From NCBI RefSeq assembly GCF_018861315.1, contig NZ_JAHLDL010000025.1, positions 1 through 64,000 on the forward strand: a stretch of 64,000 bases of DNA, read 5' to 3'. Below are positions 9,703 through 19,393 of this stretch, piece after piece. The position numbers and the translations under genes are program-made. This DNA comes from Clostridium bowmanii (GTDB taxonomy: Bacteria; Bacillota; Clostridia; Clostridiales; Clostridiaceae). The notes below the pieces were generated by a model, which made no database searches, had not been told where the DNA came from, and saw only the letters and a list, made by a program, of their open reading frames with translations. The first letter of the stretch is position 1; each line of letters begins with the position of its first letter.

Positions 9703-10381
9703 ATGAATTCTATGAATGATTCTGATATACATAACATAGCAAATAATGAAAACCTTGAAACAACTAATAATTCAACTTCAAAATCCGTTTCACCTATACC
9801 TTTTGCCAGTTGGACAAAGTTTTACCTCAATATTTTTGGATGCACCCGAAATAATCACAGGTCTTACCCATAAAAATGCAACTTTTCCTTTTCGCACGTG
9901 GATTAAGGCTAATGAATCCTTTGAAACACCACAAGTTTTCACTATTGTTTATAATAAGCATCCAGAATGGTTTGTAGAAGATATAAATGGAAACCCTATT
10001 TCACTTATAATTGATGAGTCTGACAAATATACGTCATGTTTCTGCACTGGCTGATATGGTCATATCAAAGATGTACTTAAAAGACTAATTGTGGACTACA
10101 GCCTAGAATATTTAAAACTCGATTTCTCGGTTGTGAGCAGTCCATACCGTTTCGACAATAGTGAATCGGGTTGTTATTCAACAAATCATAAGGGTCATAA
10201 GGATCATGCCGAATCTCTATACTCTAACTATGAACCTATGTGGACATTATTTGACGAACTTCACGTTTTAACTTCTGAGCTTTTTATAGATTGCACCTTC
10301 GAGACCATGGGTGGCTTACAATTAATTGATTATGCTATGTTAAAGCACGCTGAAGGTAATTGGCTTTCAAATTTCGATGAT
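9703..10381 (+). pseudogene. GH36-like alpha-galactosidase, broken and truncated
   Basis: The start is an ATG at 9703 behind AGAGGAGG. The first frame (PFASWTKFYLNIF) stops after 56 codons. The continuation is in another frame (TGLTHKNATFPFRTW, NKHPEWFVEDINGNPI), and a third reads IKDVLKRLIVDYSLEYLKLDF, then ELFIDCTFETMGGLQLIDYA and HAEGNWLSNFDD. YLKLDF and DCTFETMGG are the nucleophile and acid/base regions I associate with clan GH-D (GH36-type) enzymes. At least two frameshifts and an internal deletion are present. Homology stops near 10381, where the antisense of the next fragment begins. Confidence 0.65.
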
Positions 10382-10768
10382 TTCTGGTCGAACTGCCTCT
10401 GGGCACACATACGTTCCAAATTGATTAATGTAGGTGGAACCATCTTTTTTTCGTGACGTAATTTCATCAAATAAACCAGGGTAAACATTTCGTTTAAGAG
10501 GGATATCCTCAAGTGTATTACTTGATGTATGCGCATCTGGGTAGATATCTGTGAATAGCTCATACCATCCAGTTGCATAACCTAGTTGTTTCAACTTGCT
10601 ATCATAATCTTTTTCTGGATAAGGTTTGTGGTTTGCATTCCATATAATTAAAGCTTTATCTATTCCCGCTTTTTTCAGATCCTTAGCAAAATTAACTTCA
10701 CGAGCCTTGTCCCATACATAGATGTGAACTGCTCCCAAAATCTTCTCTATTGCAGGAAATTTTATATT
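10367..10768 (-). pseudogene. GH129/GH101-like glycosidase fragment
   Basis: The open stretch starts after a stop at 10769 and reads KFPAIEKILGAVHIYVWDK, then KAGIDKALIIWNANHKPY and LGYATGWYELFTDIYP. This resembles the alpha-N-acetylgalactosaminidase-like families GH129/GH101 (the PF11308 type), where a GAVHFYVW strand precedes the catalytic barrel. Both ends are missing: no start, and the C-terminal half is gone at the junction with the opposite-strand GH36-like remnant. A 120-residue piece of what would be a protein of 600 or more residues. Family call from pattern memory, moderate. Confidence 0.5.
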
Positions 10769-10992
10769 TTATATTTTTAAATACTATATCATTTTCGACT
10801 TATGGAATATGTAAATACAACTCAGCCTGTTTATCCATCTAATAAAATATTTATAAAAATAATTGGTATTACTATTTAATTCTACAAATTTTCATATAAA
10901 CATACTATAATAAAACTATCAATAAATATAACAAATCTATTATATAAACGCAGTAAAAAATGGATACAATTATTGAATGAAATAAAGTTAAG

Positions 10993-11381
10993 TTAATTAA
11001 TTGCTTTTGTTAAATCAGCTATATATACCCTTCTAGTATCATCTGCATAACCATTAAATGCTATATATCTAAAGCTCGAGTCCCATGCTGGATGGGCATC
11101 TACTCTTAAACTAAACCCGTATGTTTGCTCCGTTTTAATTCTTATTAAGCACTCATCCTTTCCACTTTTTATGTCTATTAACCGAATAAGAATTGTACCA
11201 TCTCCAAACGCAACTTCATCTTCAACATTATCTGAACAATGCCAAATATCTTCCTGAAGGGCTAAACGGTGATGTATCAAAAAAAACGGTGTATAATTCT
11301 ACCCTCATTTGGCGTTACACACCATACGGTTACTTTAGGATTAAATAAGTTATATTCAGGAAATCCTTCTGAAATATTCAT
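10993..11381 (-). pseudogene. TolB-like beta-propeller protein, collapsed
   Basis: A proper start exists at 11381 (AAGGAGG, then MNISEGFPEYNLFNPKVTVW), followed by TPNEGRIIHRFF and TGA. The next frame continues FDTSPFSPSGRYLALFR, with the shift lying in a run of eight T. A third frame gives the natural C-terminus VDAHPAWDSSFRYIAFNG and RRVYIADLTKAIN. This is the layout of oligogalacturonate-lyase-like or TolB-like propellers (HPxWD, RYIAFNG), but about 350 central residues are missing. Two frameshifts plus a large internal deletion. Confidence 0.55.
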
Positions 11382-11599
11382 ATATAAAAGCCTCCTTAAT
11401 ATGCTTAATTCACATACTTATCTTATTATTTTATCAATTTTACTAACTTATTTAAATGAATAATATATATATTTTTTTTACTATTTCATTATTAGTATCA
11501 CTTAATTACTTGCCACTCTGCAGCTCATCATTGTATAATACAAGGAATATTAAAAAATGCTTTATATGCTATTATTATTTGATGAATGAGGGTGTTATT

Positions 11600-12406
11600 A
11601 TGGATTTAGATTATATATCTCCCACAATTTTTTATGTAGTTGAAAAGAAGTGTTCTCCTTCTTAGTCGTTAAAAGAAGAAATAACAGCCTCCCACAATTT
11701 GATGTTAGTATTTTCTGGTGAAGTATCAATTTGCATTGGAAGTAATAACCTATGGCAAACAGTTTACGAAGGCAATCTGATATACTTTCCAAAAGGTTGT
11801 GTTCGTAAAGCATATACTAATCCAAATAACCTTCTGCATTGTTATTCAATTAAATCCGGCTTTGTTTTGTGCAATCGGGATGAAAAAGGATTTTTTATGG
11901 ATGAATCAAGTAATACACTATCTCTAAATAATATAACTAGTATTAAACATTTGCATGGATTAACAAACAAATTCATTGAAATTAGCAATGAATGGACAAA
12001 CAAAAAGAGTGGCTATATTTTAAAATGTAGATCCATTTTTATGGACATTATTTATCTTCTTCATAAGCAATCAAGTTATGGTAATCTTGGCCAATCAGCT
12101 ATAATTAAAGTGGAAAAAGCTATTGATTATATAAGTGCTCATCATGCTGAAGATATAAGACTCAAGAATATTTCGGATTATGTTGGTCTCAGCGAGGTTT
12201 ACCTTTGTCAAATCTTAAAGAAAGCAATTAACTTTACTCCTATAGAATATTTACATTTTATTCGTACTAATAAAGCTAAAGATTTACTTTTAAGTGGAGG
12301 TTATACTGTAGGTGAAGTATCTGAAATTGTAGGCTATAAAGATGTTTACTATTTTAGTCGCGTGTTTAAAAAAATTATTGGGTGTTCACCCTCAAAATAT
12401 AAATAG
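11600..12406 (+). pseudogene. AraC family regulator with one nonsense codon
   Basis: The full frame starts at an ATG at 11600 with GAGGG upstream. It reads MDLDYISPTIFYVVEKKCSP then S, TAG at 11663-11665 (codon 22), and continues in the same frame through SLKEEITASHNLMLVFSGEV to the end. The AraC paralogue at 34074 has PEWKVSNLIH at the matching place, so the TAG most likely replaced TGG (Trp). The rest is intact: cupin part, two helix-turn-helix units (LKNISDYVGLSEVYLCQIL; TVGEVSEIVGYKDVYYFSRV). Internal restart at ATG 11699 or 11702 would lack the first strands. Could be a true mutation or an amber-suppressed gene. Nearest enzyme genes are themselves broken. Confidence 0.8.
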
Positions 12407-12473
12407 ATGTATTTATATATGTTTGAATATTATGTAATGAATTAGGAAGGTGAATCAGATGATCATTAAATAT

Positions 12474-12529
12474 AAATAGAGAAAGAAGCTAAACTAAATA
12501 ATTATTTTATTTAGCTCCTTTCTCTATTT
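12474..12529. terminator. Bidirectional terminator
   Basis: AAATAGAGAAAG-AGCTAAA on one arm and TTTAGCT-CTTTCTCTATTT on the other, between the convergent AraC gene and the beta-helix gene. A stray GGAAGGTGA site with ATG and only five codons (12444-12467) lies just before it and may be the remnant of a deleted gene start. Confidence 0.7.
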
Positions 12530-12559
12530 CTTTACTATATTAATTATTTTACGTGTTAC

Positions 12560-14530
12560 TTAATACCTGTATAACCATACTTCATCAATATGAACAAAAT
12601 CCTCTGGCCCCCCCTCTGCATTAAAACCGATTGAACACTGCCCATTTGTAATCACGATATCAGACACATTTAATTGAAACCATTTTTTATCACAATCTAC
12701 ATGATTGGTGTTTAAGGATGCAACCACAGGTATATTACATTTAATTGCTTCTCCACCAAAATCCTTTGCTTCCATGTAAAATGTTCCTTTATTTCCTATG
12801 CGTTTTACTCTAGCATGAAAACCATACCTACCATTAGTCAAATTACTTGCTACCTGATAAGTATAAACATGAAATGGTGCATCCAATGACTGCTTCATAC
12901 AAAACTTTCCGTCACCTATAGGGTTCATTGGATCGCGAAGAGGTCCATTTCCCACAATAAACCTAAAGTGTAAATCATCATATATCCCCTTAAAGCTATC
13001 TTCTGCTACAAATGACGCATTAAGTTCTCCTAAGCTCTTCCATCCTTTAGGCGCTACTTTTGTCTCCTTATCATCTTCTTCAAAGCTACCATTGGTCAGT
13101 ACATTTATACCTATTGGGAAATTTGGCAATGCTTGTGGTATTACGTCCTCCACGTATGATTTTACGTCTTTCTTAGTTCCAGAATAATTTGCACCAGCTT
13201 CGTATGCCCCTAAGCAAGGGGGATTATGCCTTTTATTTTTCTCTATATCCTGAGATATTCCTGCAATATCCTCACCTTTTCCAATACAAAAAGATGTCTC
13301 ATTCAACTTATAACCCTCTACCGCTCCTCCCATTTCAGCATTAATAAAACCAGCATCACCTTCAAAACTATTTTTATGAATTCCTTCCTTAGGTATTCCA
13401 TTTACCCATAAGTTATTTTCAAAAGATATACTAACGTTATCCATACCAATTGAAGTAATCCCTTTAAAAATGTTATTTTTACATTCATTCTCTTTAGGTG
13501 TAATTGGAAGATTAATTGCAACTTCAAAGATTTCTCCACGTATACCAAAAGTATCCACAGTGTTATTAAATATTTTAACTTTTTCATAGGTGTTTTGGTA
13601 ATCTGTATTAACAAAATCATACCATTGCATAAATCCTGACCCTACTCCGGAAATTACATTATTATAAATTTGAATATTTTCATTATGTGCTATAGGCGCA
13701 TTGTTACTCCAGCATCCAAAATACTCACATCCCATACCAATTCCTGACATTCTCCTTCCACGCTCTTTTCTGTTACGAGTGTCATCAGTACAAGCAATAT
13801 AATTATTTCTTATGATAATATTCATTGTGCTATCAAGGTATACTCCTACTGAAAGAACATCCTTTATAACGTTGTCTTCTATAAGTATCCCATCACCAAA
13901 AATAGGATCTATCCCCTCGCCCCAGCACTCATGTATGTAATTACCTCTAAACACGTTATTATAAGCATATGAACCTACTACAGCAGGCTTTATTGGTGGC
14001 TTAAAATAAGTATTAAAAATTTGTGGATGACTTCCTATATCAAAGCAATCTTTCCAAGCTTTAGCAATTAAATATACTTCATTGTTCTCAATTAAACAAT
14101 TATCTGAGCGTACACTAATACCAAATTGTGCAATATCATGGATAATACAATTTTTTATAGTAATTCCAAAACAATTAAGCATAATGATGCCTGATGCAGG
14201 AGAATTACAAAACTCTAATCCATCAAATATGACATACCGCGTCCCGGGTGTAATATTTATAACAAATTCTTTTGGGTGTATATCCGTTACTTTTGAAAAA
14301 TCAAATATAGGAGTTTTTTCACTATAAGCCTTAAACGTAATTGGATTTTCCTCTGTTCCACTACAGCTAATGTTCATGGGCGAATTAACCTCATATGTTC
14401 CGCTCAATACATTTACATTATCACCAGGTTTTACCATCATAGAAGCTTTCAAAATAGTAGCAAAAGCACTAGACTTTGAAATACCGGAATTATCATCACT
14501 ACCAGAAGTTGAAACGTAATAATTTATCAA
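12560..14530 (-). CDS. Right-handed parallel beta-helix protein with C-terminal module
   Basis: A 656-residue protein beginning YYVSTSGSDDNSGIS, the typical first strand of pectate-lyase-like beta-helix proteins (DUF1565/PL-type). Residues 70-400 contain repeated short strands with Asn ladders (GITIKNCIIHD, CLIENNEVYL, GILIEDNVIKDV, NIIIRNNYIAC). Residues 475-656 (NVLTNGSFEEDDKE onward) look like a carbohydrate-binding jelly-roll. Unlike most relatives it has no signal peptide, so it probably works on imported oligosaccharides, as lyase, epimerase or glycosidase. It lies 59 bp downstream of the GH52 gene on the same strand and is likely co-transcribed with it. Activity cannot be named from sequence. 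Confidence 0.8.
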   Translation of the reverse strand: MINYYVSTSGSDDNSGISKSSAFATILKASMMVKPGDNVNVLSGTYEVNSPMNISCSGTEENPITFKAYSEKTPIFDFSKVTDIHPKEFVINITPGTRYVIFDGLEFCNSPASGIIMLNCFGITIKNCIIHDIAQFGISVRSDNCLIENNEVYLIAKAWKDCFDIGSHPQIFNTYFKPPIKPAVVGSYAYNNVFRGNYIHECWGEGIDPIFGDGILIEDNVIKDVLSVGVYLDSTMNIIIRNNYIACTDDTRNRKERGRRMSGIGMGCEYFGCWSNNAPIAHNENIQIYNNVISGVGSGFMQWYDFVNTDYQNTYEKVKIFNNTVDTFGIRGEIFEVAINLPITPKENECKNNIFKGITSIGMDNVSISFENNLWVNGIPKEGIHKNSFEGDAGFINAEMGGAVEGYKLNETSFCIGKGEDIAGISQDIEKNKRHNPPCLGAYEAGANYSGTKKDVKSYVEDVIPQALPNFPIGINVLTNGSFEEDDKETKVAPKGWKSLGELNASFVAEDSFKGIYDDLHFRFIVGNGPLRDPMNPIGDGKFCMKQSLDAPFHVYTYQVASNLTNGRYGFHARVKRIGNKGTFYMEAKDFGGEAIKCNIPVVASLNTNHVDCDKKWFQLNVSDIVITNGQCSIGFNAEGGPEDFVHIDEVWLYRY

Positions 14531-14589
14531 TTTTATTCCTCCTTGTTGTTAATATATTTGTTCAATATAAATTAAAGTTTAAACAAAAA

Positions 14590-16692
14590 CTACTCTTCAA
14601 GCCACAAGATACTTGTAACTCCCCTTGGATAATACTTACTACCAGTAGGAAATCCTGAAACAATTTGATCACTCCAGCACCAATAGCTTTGCTCATTATG
14701 AAGCAACCATTTTACATGTGCAGTATCTGCTACATCTGAATTGTCTTTTAAGTTCAATCCAAGTATTTTTCTAGATATAAACTGGCACAAATAGACTTTA
14801 CTAAGCCATGTGTTATTACTTGTTGAAGATAATTTCCATCCCCCATCTTCAGTTAAACATACTCCAGGAACTAAAATATTGATAAGATGCTGCTTTAACG
14901 CCTTTATATAGTTACTATATCTTCCATCCTCATCAAGCGCATCTTTGCATCCTGAAAAATAAGGAAATATTAACCCCTCTATTGCAGGTATTATCTTAGA
15001 ATTGTTATCACCTTCTAGTACTGCTGGTATATATCCTTCTGGTGTCATATTACTCGCGAGTGTATCTGCACATTTTATAGCTTGCGTTAAAGCTTGCTGC
15101 GACAACTCAACCATATTATGCTCCCTAAATATCTTTTCAAGTGCAACGTATGCAGCCCAGCATTTTCCTGCAAGATATATATTGTTTCGCGCTTGTCCTA
15201 GAGATGCATCTAAGCTATCGTAAGTAGTGATTTCTGACCCTCCCATTACCCTACTACTATCCAGCTTCATAATTCCGGTTCTCTTCTCATATTCTGGATG
15301 ATCTCTATTTATCATACTTTGAAAACAATCAACAAAAACACGTAATTTATCTTTTAGCCATTTTTCATCTTTTGTAGCCTCTGAGTAAACAGAGGCACAA
15401 CATACCCAGTTAACTAACTGTTCTTGCGTCATGTGTGAAAAACATCCCTCTATTCCACATTTCTCATAAGCAGAGTGTCCTTTTCTTGCAAATGCATTAG
15501 CTCGTCCCATATCATGTGTAAAGCTTATTCCCCCTGGATATTCACTTTCCTTACCTGGAAATCTTACAGTATCGTAATAGCTGTAAGATTTAACAAACAT
15601 ATCAAGCTCATTTTTTACTGTCCATGGATTCATCTTTATCTCATAAAAGAGTTGATCTACTGTTAAATCAAAGGTATTCATCATTCTGTACTCGCCTTCG
15701 TTAACTATCCAAAAAGGTTTTCCCTCATGCTCTAATAATTCTGTACTTCCATAATAGCTTCTAATAGAATGAATCATCATAAACTTTTGATTCTTTGATA
15801 AATCTGAGGTATCTACCATATCATTAGACATCATGCATTTTTCAGTAATTTCATCAAAATTAGCAAGTGAATAATCTGCCACATCAATTATATCTTTAAA
15901 ATACTTCGTGTAATAGTATTTAGTATTCATTCCAGTTGTTACTTTTCCCTGGCGGTAGAAACATACTGCGAACTTATATGTATGCTTAATGCCTGCTGGT
16001 ACATCCATAATTAAAGCACCTGTTGGTCCTAAAGCAAAATTCCAATTTTCTTCTACTTTTTCAGTTAAAATTGACTCCATACTAAAACCCAATGCTGATT
16101 TTATGCCACAATCCTTAGATGCTATTGCAGTCATTGTTCCGCGCCCTACCCCTGCTATTTTACCTTCTGTAACATGATCTAACTGATACATTGATGTATA
16201 AATATCATTAGGTTCAAAGCCAAAAAAAGCTCTTCTACTTCTTTTACATTTTGTATTATCAACTGTTATTTGGACAAATACAGCTGGCACTATAGCTTTT
16301 TTAATTGAATCACTACTTGCATTTTCAGGATTTGGCACAGAGCAAGCAAGTGAGTAAATTGTGAAGGTTAAATCCCCTGCTTTCCAAGTATCATCACCCA
16401 AATTGAATTTTCTAGTTATCTCTTTATCCTCATATGGAACTATGGCTGGTCTGCTTTCTAAGTTCTCATCTTTTTCTAAATCGTAAAGTTTTGACTCATC
16501 ATCGCCGCCTTTAAAAAATGGTAATGCTTTATAATAACCTTTCTCTTTATCTTCAAGCCCAATAAATATATTTTGATCTGCTGATTGTCTTAGTTCTAAC
16601 CCAACTCCGCCTTTAGCACCTTTAAATCCCAATGTAAAGCTAGAAAATGCGCCAATTGGTGAATGGTGTGCATTAAAAAAAATATTATCCAT
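14590..16692 (-). CDS. GH52 beta-xylosidase
   Basis: A 700-residue protein that closely follows the Geobacillus GH52 xylosidase along its full length as I remember that sequence: FFNAHHSPIGAFSSFTLGF at the start, TWKAGDLTFTIYS, NEGEYRMMNTFDLTVDQLF (Glu332/Glu334), SFTHDMGRANAF, GGSEITTYDSLDASLGQARN (Asp492/Asp495), and the end SKYYPRGVTSILWLEE. The Geobacillus nucleophile Glu335 and acid/base Asp495 fall in these blocks. It removes xylose from the non-reducing end of xylo-oligosaccharides with retention. No signal peptide, so intracellular. Start follows AAGGAGG. A strong terminator separates it from the ABC importer genes upstream, so it has its own promoter. Confidence 0.93.
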   Translation of the reverse strand: MDNIFFNAHHSPIGAFSSFTLGFKGAKGGVGLELRQSADQNIFIGLEDKEKGYYKALPFFKGGDDESKLYDLEKDENLESRPAIVPYEDKEITRKFNLGDDTWKAGDLTFTIYSLACSVPNPENASSDSIKKAIVPAVFVQITVDNTKCKRSRRAFFGFEPNDIYTSMYQLDHVTEGKIAGVGRGTMTAIASKDCGIKSALGFSMESILTEKVEENWNFALGPTGALIMDVPAGIKHTYKFAVCFYRQGKVTTGMNTKYYYTKYFKDIIDVADYSLANFDEITEKCMMSNDMVDTSDLSKNQKFMMIHSIRSYYGSTELLEHEGKPFWIVNEGEYRMMNTFDLTVDQLFYEIKMNPWTVKNELDMFVKSYSYYDTVRFPGKESEYPGGISFTHDMGRANAFARKGHSAYEKCGIEGCFSHMTQEQLVNWVCCASVYSEATKDEKWLKDKLRVFVDCFQSMINRDHPEYEKRTGIMKLDSSRVMGGSEITTYDSLDASLGQARNNIYLAGKCWAAYVALEKIFREHNMVELSQQALTQAIKCADTLASNMTPEGYIPAVLEGDNNSKIIPAIEGLIFPYFSGCKDALDEDGRYSNYIKALKQHLINILVPGVCLTEDGGWKLSSTSNNTWLSKVYLCQFISRKILGLNLKDNSDVADTAHVKWLLHNEQSYWCWSDQIVSGFPTGSKYYPRGVTSILWLEE

Positions 16693-16790
16693 TTAATACC
16701 TGCCTCCTTGTTTGTTATGTAATTCTTTAATGGACTCTTTAGACTTTACCTTCAATTAGTTATCCATAAATTAATTAGACTAAATTGCCA

Positions 16791-16846
16791 TAATAAAGTA
16801 CACAAACGTCGAACATGCCAATTCAACGTTTTTGTACTTTATTATA
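16791..16846 (-). terminator. Terminator after sugar ABC importer operon
   Basis: AATAAAGTACA-AAACGT-GAA paired with TTC-ACGTTTTTGTACTTTATT, a stem of about twenty pairs 43 bp past the stop of the solute-binding protein gene. Confidence 0.75.
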
Positions 16847-16888
16847 TAAAATTTCATTTAACTTACACTAAAATAATTATTATAAGTA

Positions 16889-18436
16889 TTATTTAGATAC
16901 TGACATCTTCTTATCATAAGAATCTGATATCTCTTTGATCCATTTCAAATAATCTGCATCCGTCTTTAAATTAGCAACATACTTATCCCAACTTTCAATA
17001 GGTTCCGCCCCAAGCATTACTTTCATGAATGTCTCAACATATTTTTTGTTGTAATCCGCTCCAATTTTTGACTCAGTGTCTGAATATAAACCAACATTAG
17101 GACTTGGTATACTAATCTTAGCTTTTTCGTCTATAATTTTCTTGTTTCTATCTAGCTCTAGCTGAGTTGTTCCTGCCATTGATGCAGTCTGATATTTATC
17201 ATATTTTTGAGCTATATTTACCATAGTTCCAACAAGATCTGTCTTCGCCTGAGGCAAAACAGTATATTTATCACCTGTCTTATTAAAATGTACACCTTCT
17301 ATACCGTATTTACCTAATTCCCATCCCTCGTTACTTACACAGAAGTCATAAAATGCCATTATTTTCTTCATTTTATCCTCTTTAACAGTTTTAGGAATAA
17401 CAAATCCTCCAAAAGAACCTCCATTTTTACCTATATATTTACCATTATTAGCAGATAAAGCAACTAATGGAAGAGTTTCAGCATTAGGAACGGTTTTCTT
17501 TATTGTTGCATCATATACCGCGGTTTTTTGCATTGGACTAAAGTTTATACCAACTTTGCTTGCCATTATAAGTTCGCCTTCTTGCTCTGGTTTTAAAACA
17601 GCAATATCTTTATGAATTAATCCTTCTGAATATGCTTTTTTTAACCAAACAAGAGCATCTCTAGTGCTAGTATCTGTCCACATCTGAACCATCTTTCCAT
17701 CTTTGTCAAGTTTAAATCCATCATTACCTGCACCATTAAATATAGATACAATTTCTTTTATTGGACCTAGATCGCCATCAGTTACATAACCAGCGAATCC
17801 AACAGTATCTTTTTTACCATTTTTGTCTGGGTCATCATTAGTAAATGCCTTCATTACTGCATACAGGTCATCCACTGTTTGAGGAACTTTTAACCCAAGA
17901 TTGTCTAACCAATCTTTACGTATACTTACTTGCCCTGCGGATTGACCATCAAGTGGTCTAGGTCTTGGCATCATGTAATTTTTGCCATCAGGCAATTTTG
18001 TATTTTCCCATATCTCTGCTGGAAGTGCCGCCAAGTTTTTATAATCCTTATAGTACTTACCTACTTCCCAGAATGCACCTTGAGATGTCATACTTCTCCA
18101 TTGAGCATTATATGTTTCTATATCCAAAGCCATATCTGGAATATCCCCAGATGCAAGCGTAACACTAAGTTTTTCATTATAACTATTACCTGCAACCCAA
18201 GTTATATCTAACTTAGTATTAGTCTTCTTTTCAAATTCCTTTACAACGGCATTATCATTAGCAATAGGCCCTACACTATAAAATACACTCATAATGGAAA
18301 TTGGGGTTGGTTCTTCTTTTCCGCCATCAGCCACTGCTGCTTTCTTGGTTCCACATCCTGCTAAAAGTGATAATGTAATGGTTGTCATAACCATCATTGC
18401 AATTGTTTTTTTAAAAAATTTAGTATTTCTATTCAT
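16889..18436 (-). CDS. Extracellular sugar-binding lipoprotein (CUT1 ABC)
   Basis: The start is set at ATG 18436, behind AAGGGGG; the longer frame to 18505 lacks a ribosome site and would bury the signal. The protein begins MNRNTKFFKKTIAMMVMTT and has the lipobox LLAGC, so it is a lipid-anchored binding protein of about 515 residues, in the size range of the LplA/YtcQ group for large oligosaccharides. DNDPDKNGKKDT is the calcium-loop-like segment typical of that group (here NDDPDKNGKKDT). It is last in an operon with the two permeases. No ATPase is nearby; CUT1 systems of this kind usually borrow an MsmX-type ATPase. Ligand unknown, presumably an acidic or xylose-containing oligosaccharide. 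Confidence 0.9.
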   Translation of the reverse strand: MNRNTKFFKKTIAMMVMTTITLSLLAGCGTKKAAVADGGKEEPTPISIMSVFYSVGPIANDNAVVKEFEKKTNTKLDITWVAGNSYNEKLSVTLASGDIPDMALDIETYNAQWRSMTSQGAFWEVGKYYKDYKNLAALPAEIWENTKLPDGKNYMMPRPRPLDGQSAGQVSIRKDWLDNLGLKVPQTVDDLYAVMKAFTNDDPDKNGKKDTVGFAGYVTDGDLGPIKEIVSIFNGAGNDGFKLDKDGKMVQMWTDTSTRDALVWLKKAYSEGLIHKDIAVLKPEQEGELIMASKVGINFSPMQKTAVYDATIKKTVPNAETLPLVALSANNGKYIGKNGGSFGGFVIPKTVKEDKMKKIMAFYDFCVSNEGWELGKYGIEGVHFNKTGDKYTVLPQAKTDLVGTMVNIAQKYDKYQTASMAGTTQLELDRNKKIIDEKAKISIPSPNVGLYSDTESKIGADYNKKYVETFMKVMLGAEPIESWDKYVANLKTDADYLKWIKEISDSYDKKMSVSK

Positions 18437-18508
18437 TTTAGTAATCCCCCTTATTATTTTATTAATATCTATTTTAACGGTTAAACCGATAAAAACTATT
18501 TTCATCTT

Positions 18509-19390
18509 TTATCCCTTTACAGATCCAAGCATTACTCCTTTTGTGAAGTGCTTTTGCAAGAACGGATAAACACACATTATTGGTACAGTAGCGATTATAA
18601 TTGCTGCCATTTTTAGTGATTGTGGGTTTACAATCTGTGCTGCCGCATCAGGATTTCCAGACCCTTGTGATGAAGTATCAAGTAAAAGCACATTTAATAC
18701 AATTTGCAATGGCCATTTTTTAAAGTCATTAATATATAAAATAGCATTAAAAAATGTGTTCCAGTAAGTTACCGCGAAGAATAGTCCAAAAGTAGCCATT
18801 GCAGGCAATGATAATGGTAATATTATTCTAGAAAAAACTTGAACATCATTACACCCATCAATAATAGCTGCCTCTTCTAAACTTTCTGGAATACTGTCAA
18901 AGAAACTTTTAAGTAAAAGCAAGTTCCATCCACTGCTTAATGCTGGAATAATCAAAGACCAAACAGAATTCATTAAGCCAAATTGCCTAACCACCATATA
19001 ATTAGGAATCATTCCTGCATTAAAAATAGTAGTAAAGACTACAGCAATTAATAATACTTTTCTTCCCATTAAACGTTTTCTAGATAACGCGTAAGCCAAG
19101 GCAGAAGTCACTAATAGACTAAGTGCTGTTCCAACGGTAGCAAGAAAAGTTGATACTCCTATAGCTCTTGAAAATAGTGGAGTTGCTAATAGATATTTAT
19201 AATTTTCAAAGGTAATCCCTTTAGGGTACAGTAACAAATTGGTTTTTAAGTACTGCACAGGATCGGTAATTGATACTATAAATACATAATATATTGGGAA
19301 AAAGGTAAGTAATGCCAATATAAGCAAAAACAAATGATTTGAAAAGTCAAATGCTTTAGACATAGTACTTCTTTTAATTTTATTTTTCAC
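18509..19390 (-). CDS. Sugar ABC transporter permease (YtcP type)
   Basis: A 293-residue permease with six hydrophobic helices, of the carbohydrate CUT1 type. The EAA loop reads ESLEEAAIIDGCNDVQVFSRIILPLSLPAM (contact site for the ATPase), written here in pieces: EEAAIIDG then RIILPLS. N-terminal FFPIYYVFIVSITDP and C-terminal KHFTKGVMLGSVKG are characteristic of YtcP. It starts three bases after the stop of the LplB-type permease gene and is followed by the binding protein after 72 bp. Confidence 0.93.
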   Translation of the reverse strand: MKNKIKRSTMSKAFDFSNHLFLLILALLTFFPIYYVFIVSITDPVQYLKTNLLLYPKGITFENYKYLLATPLFSRAIGVSTFLATVGTALSLLVTSALAYALSRKRLMGRKVLLIAVVFTTIFNAGMIPNYMVVRQFGLMNSVWSLIIPALSSGWNLLLLKSFFDSIPESLEEAAIIDGCNDVQVFSRIILPLSLPAMATFGLFFAVTYWNTFFNAILYINDFKKWPLQIVLNVLLLDTSSQGSGNPDAAAQIVNPQSLKMAAIIIATVPIMCVYPFLQKHFTKGVMLGSVKG

Positions 19391-19393
19391 CTG

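Noticed and set aside
17930-18211. Plus-strand open frames over the solute-binding protein gene
   Set aside because: They are antisense shadows without ribosome sites; the minus-strand lipoprotein explains the region.
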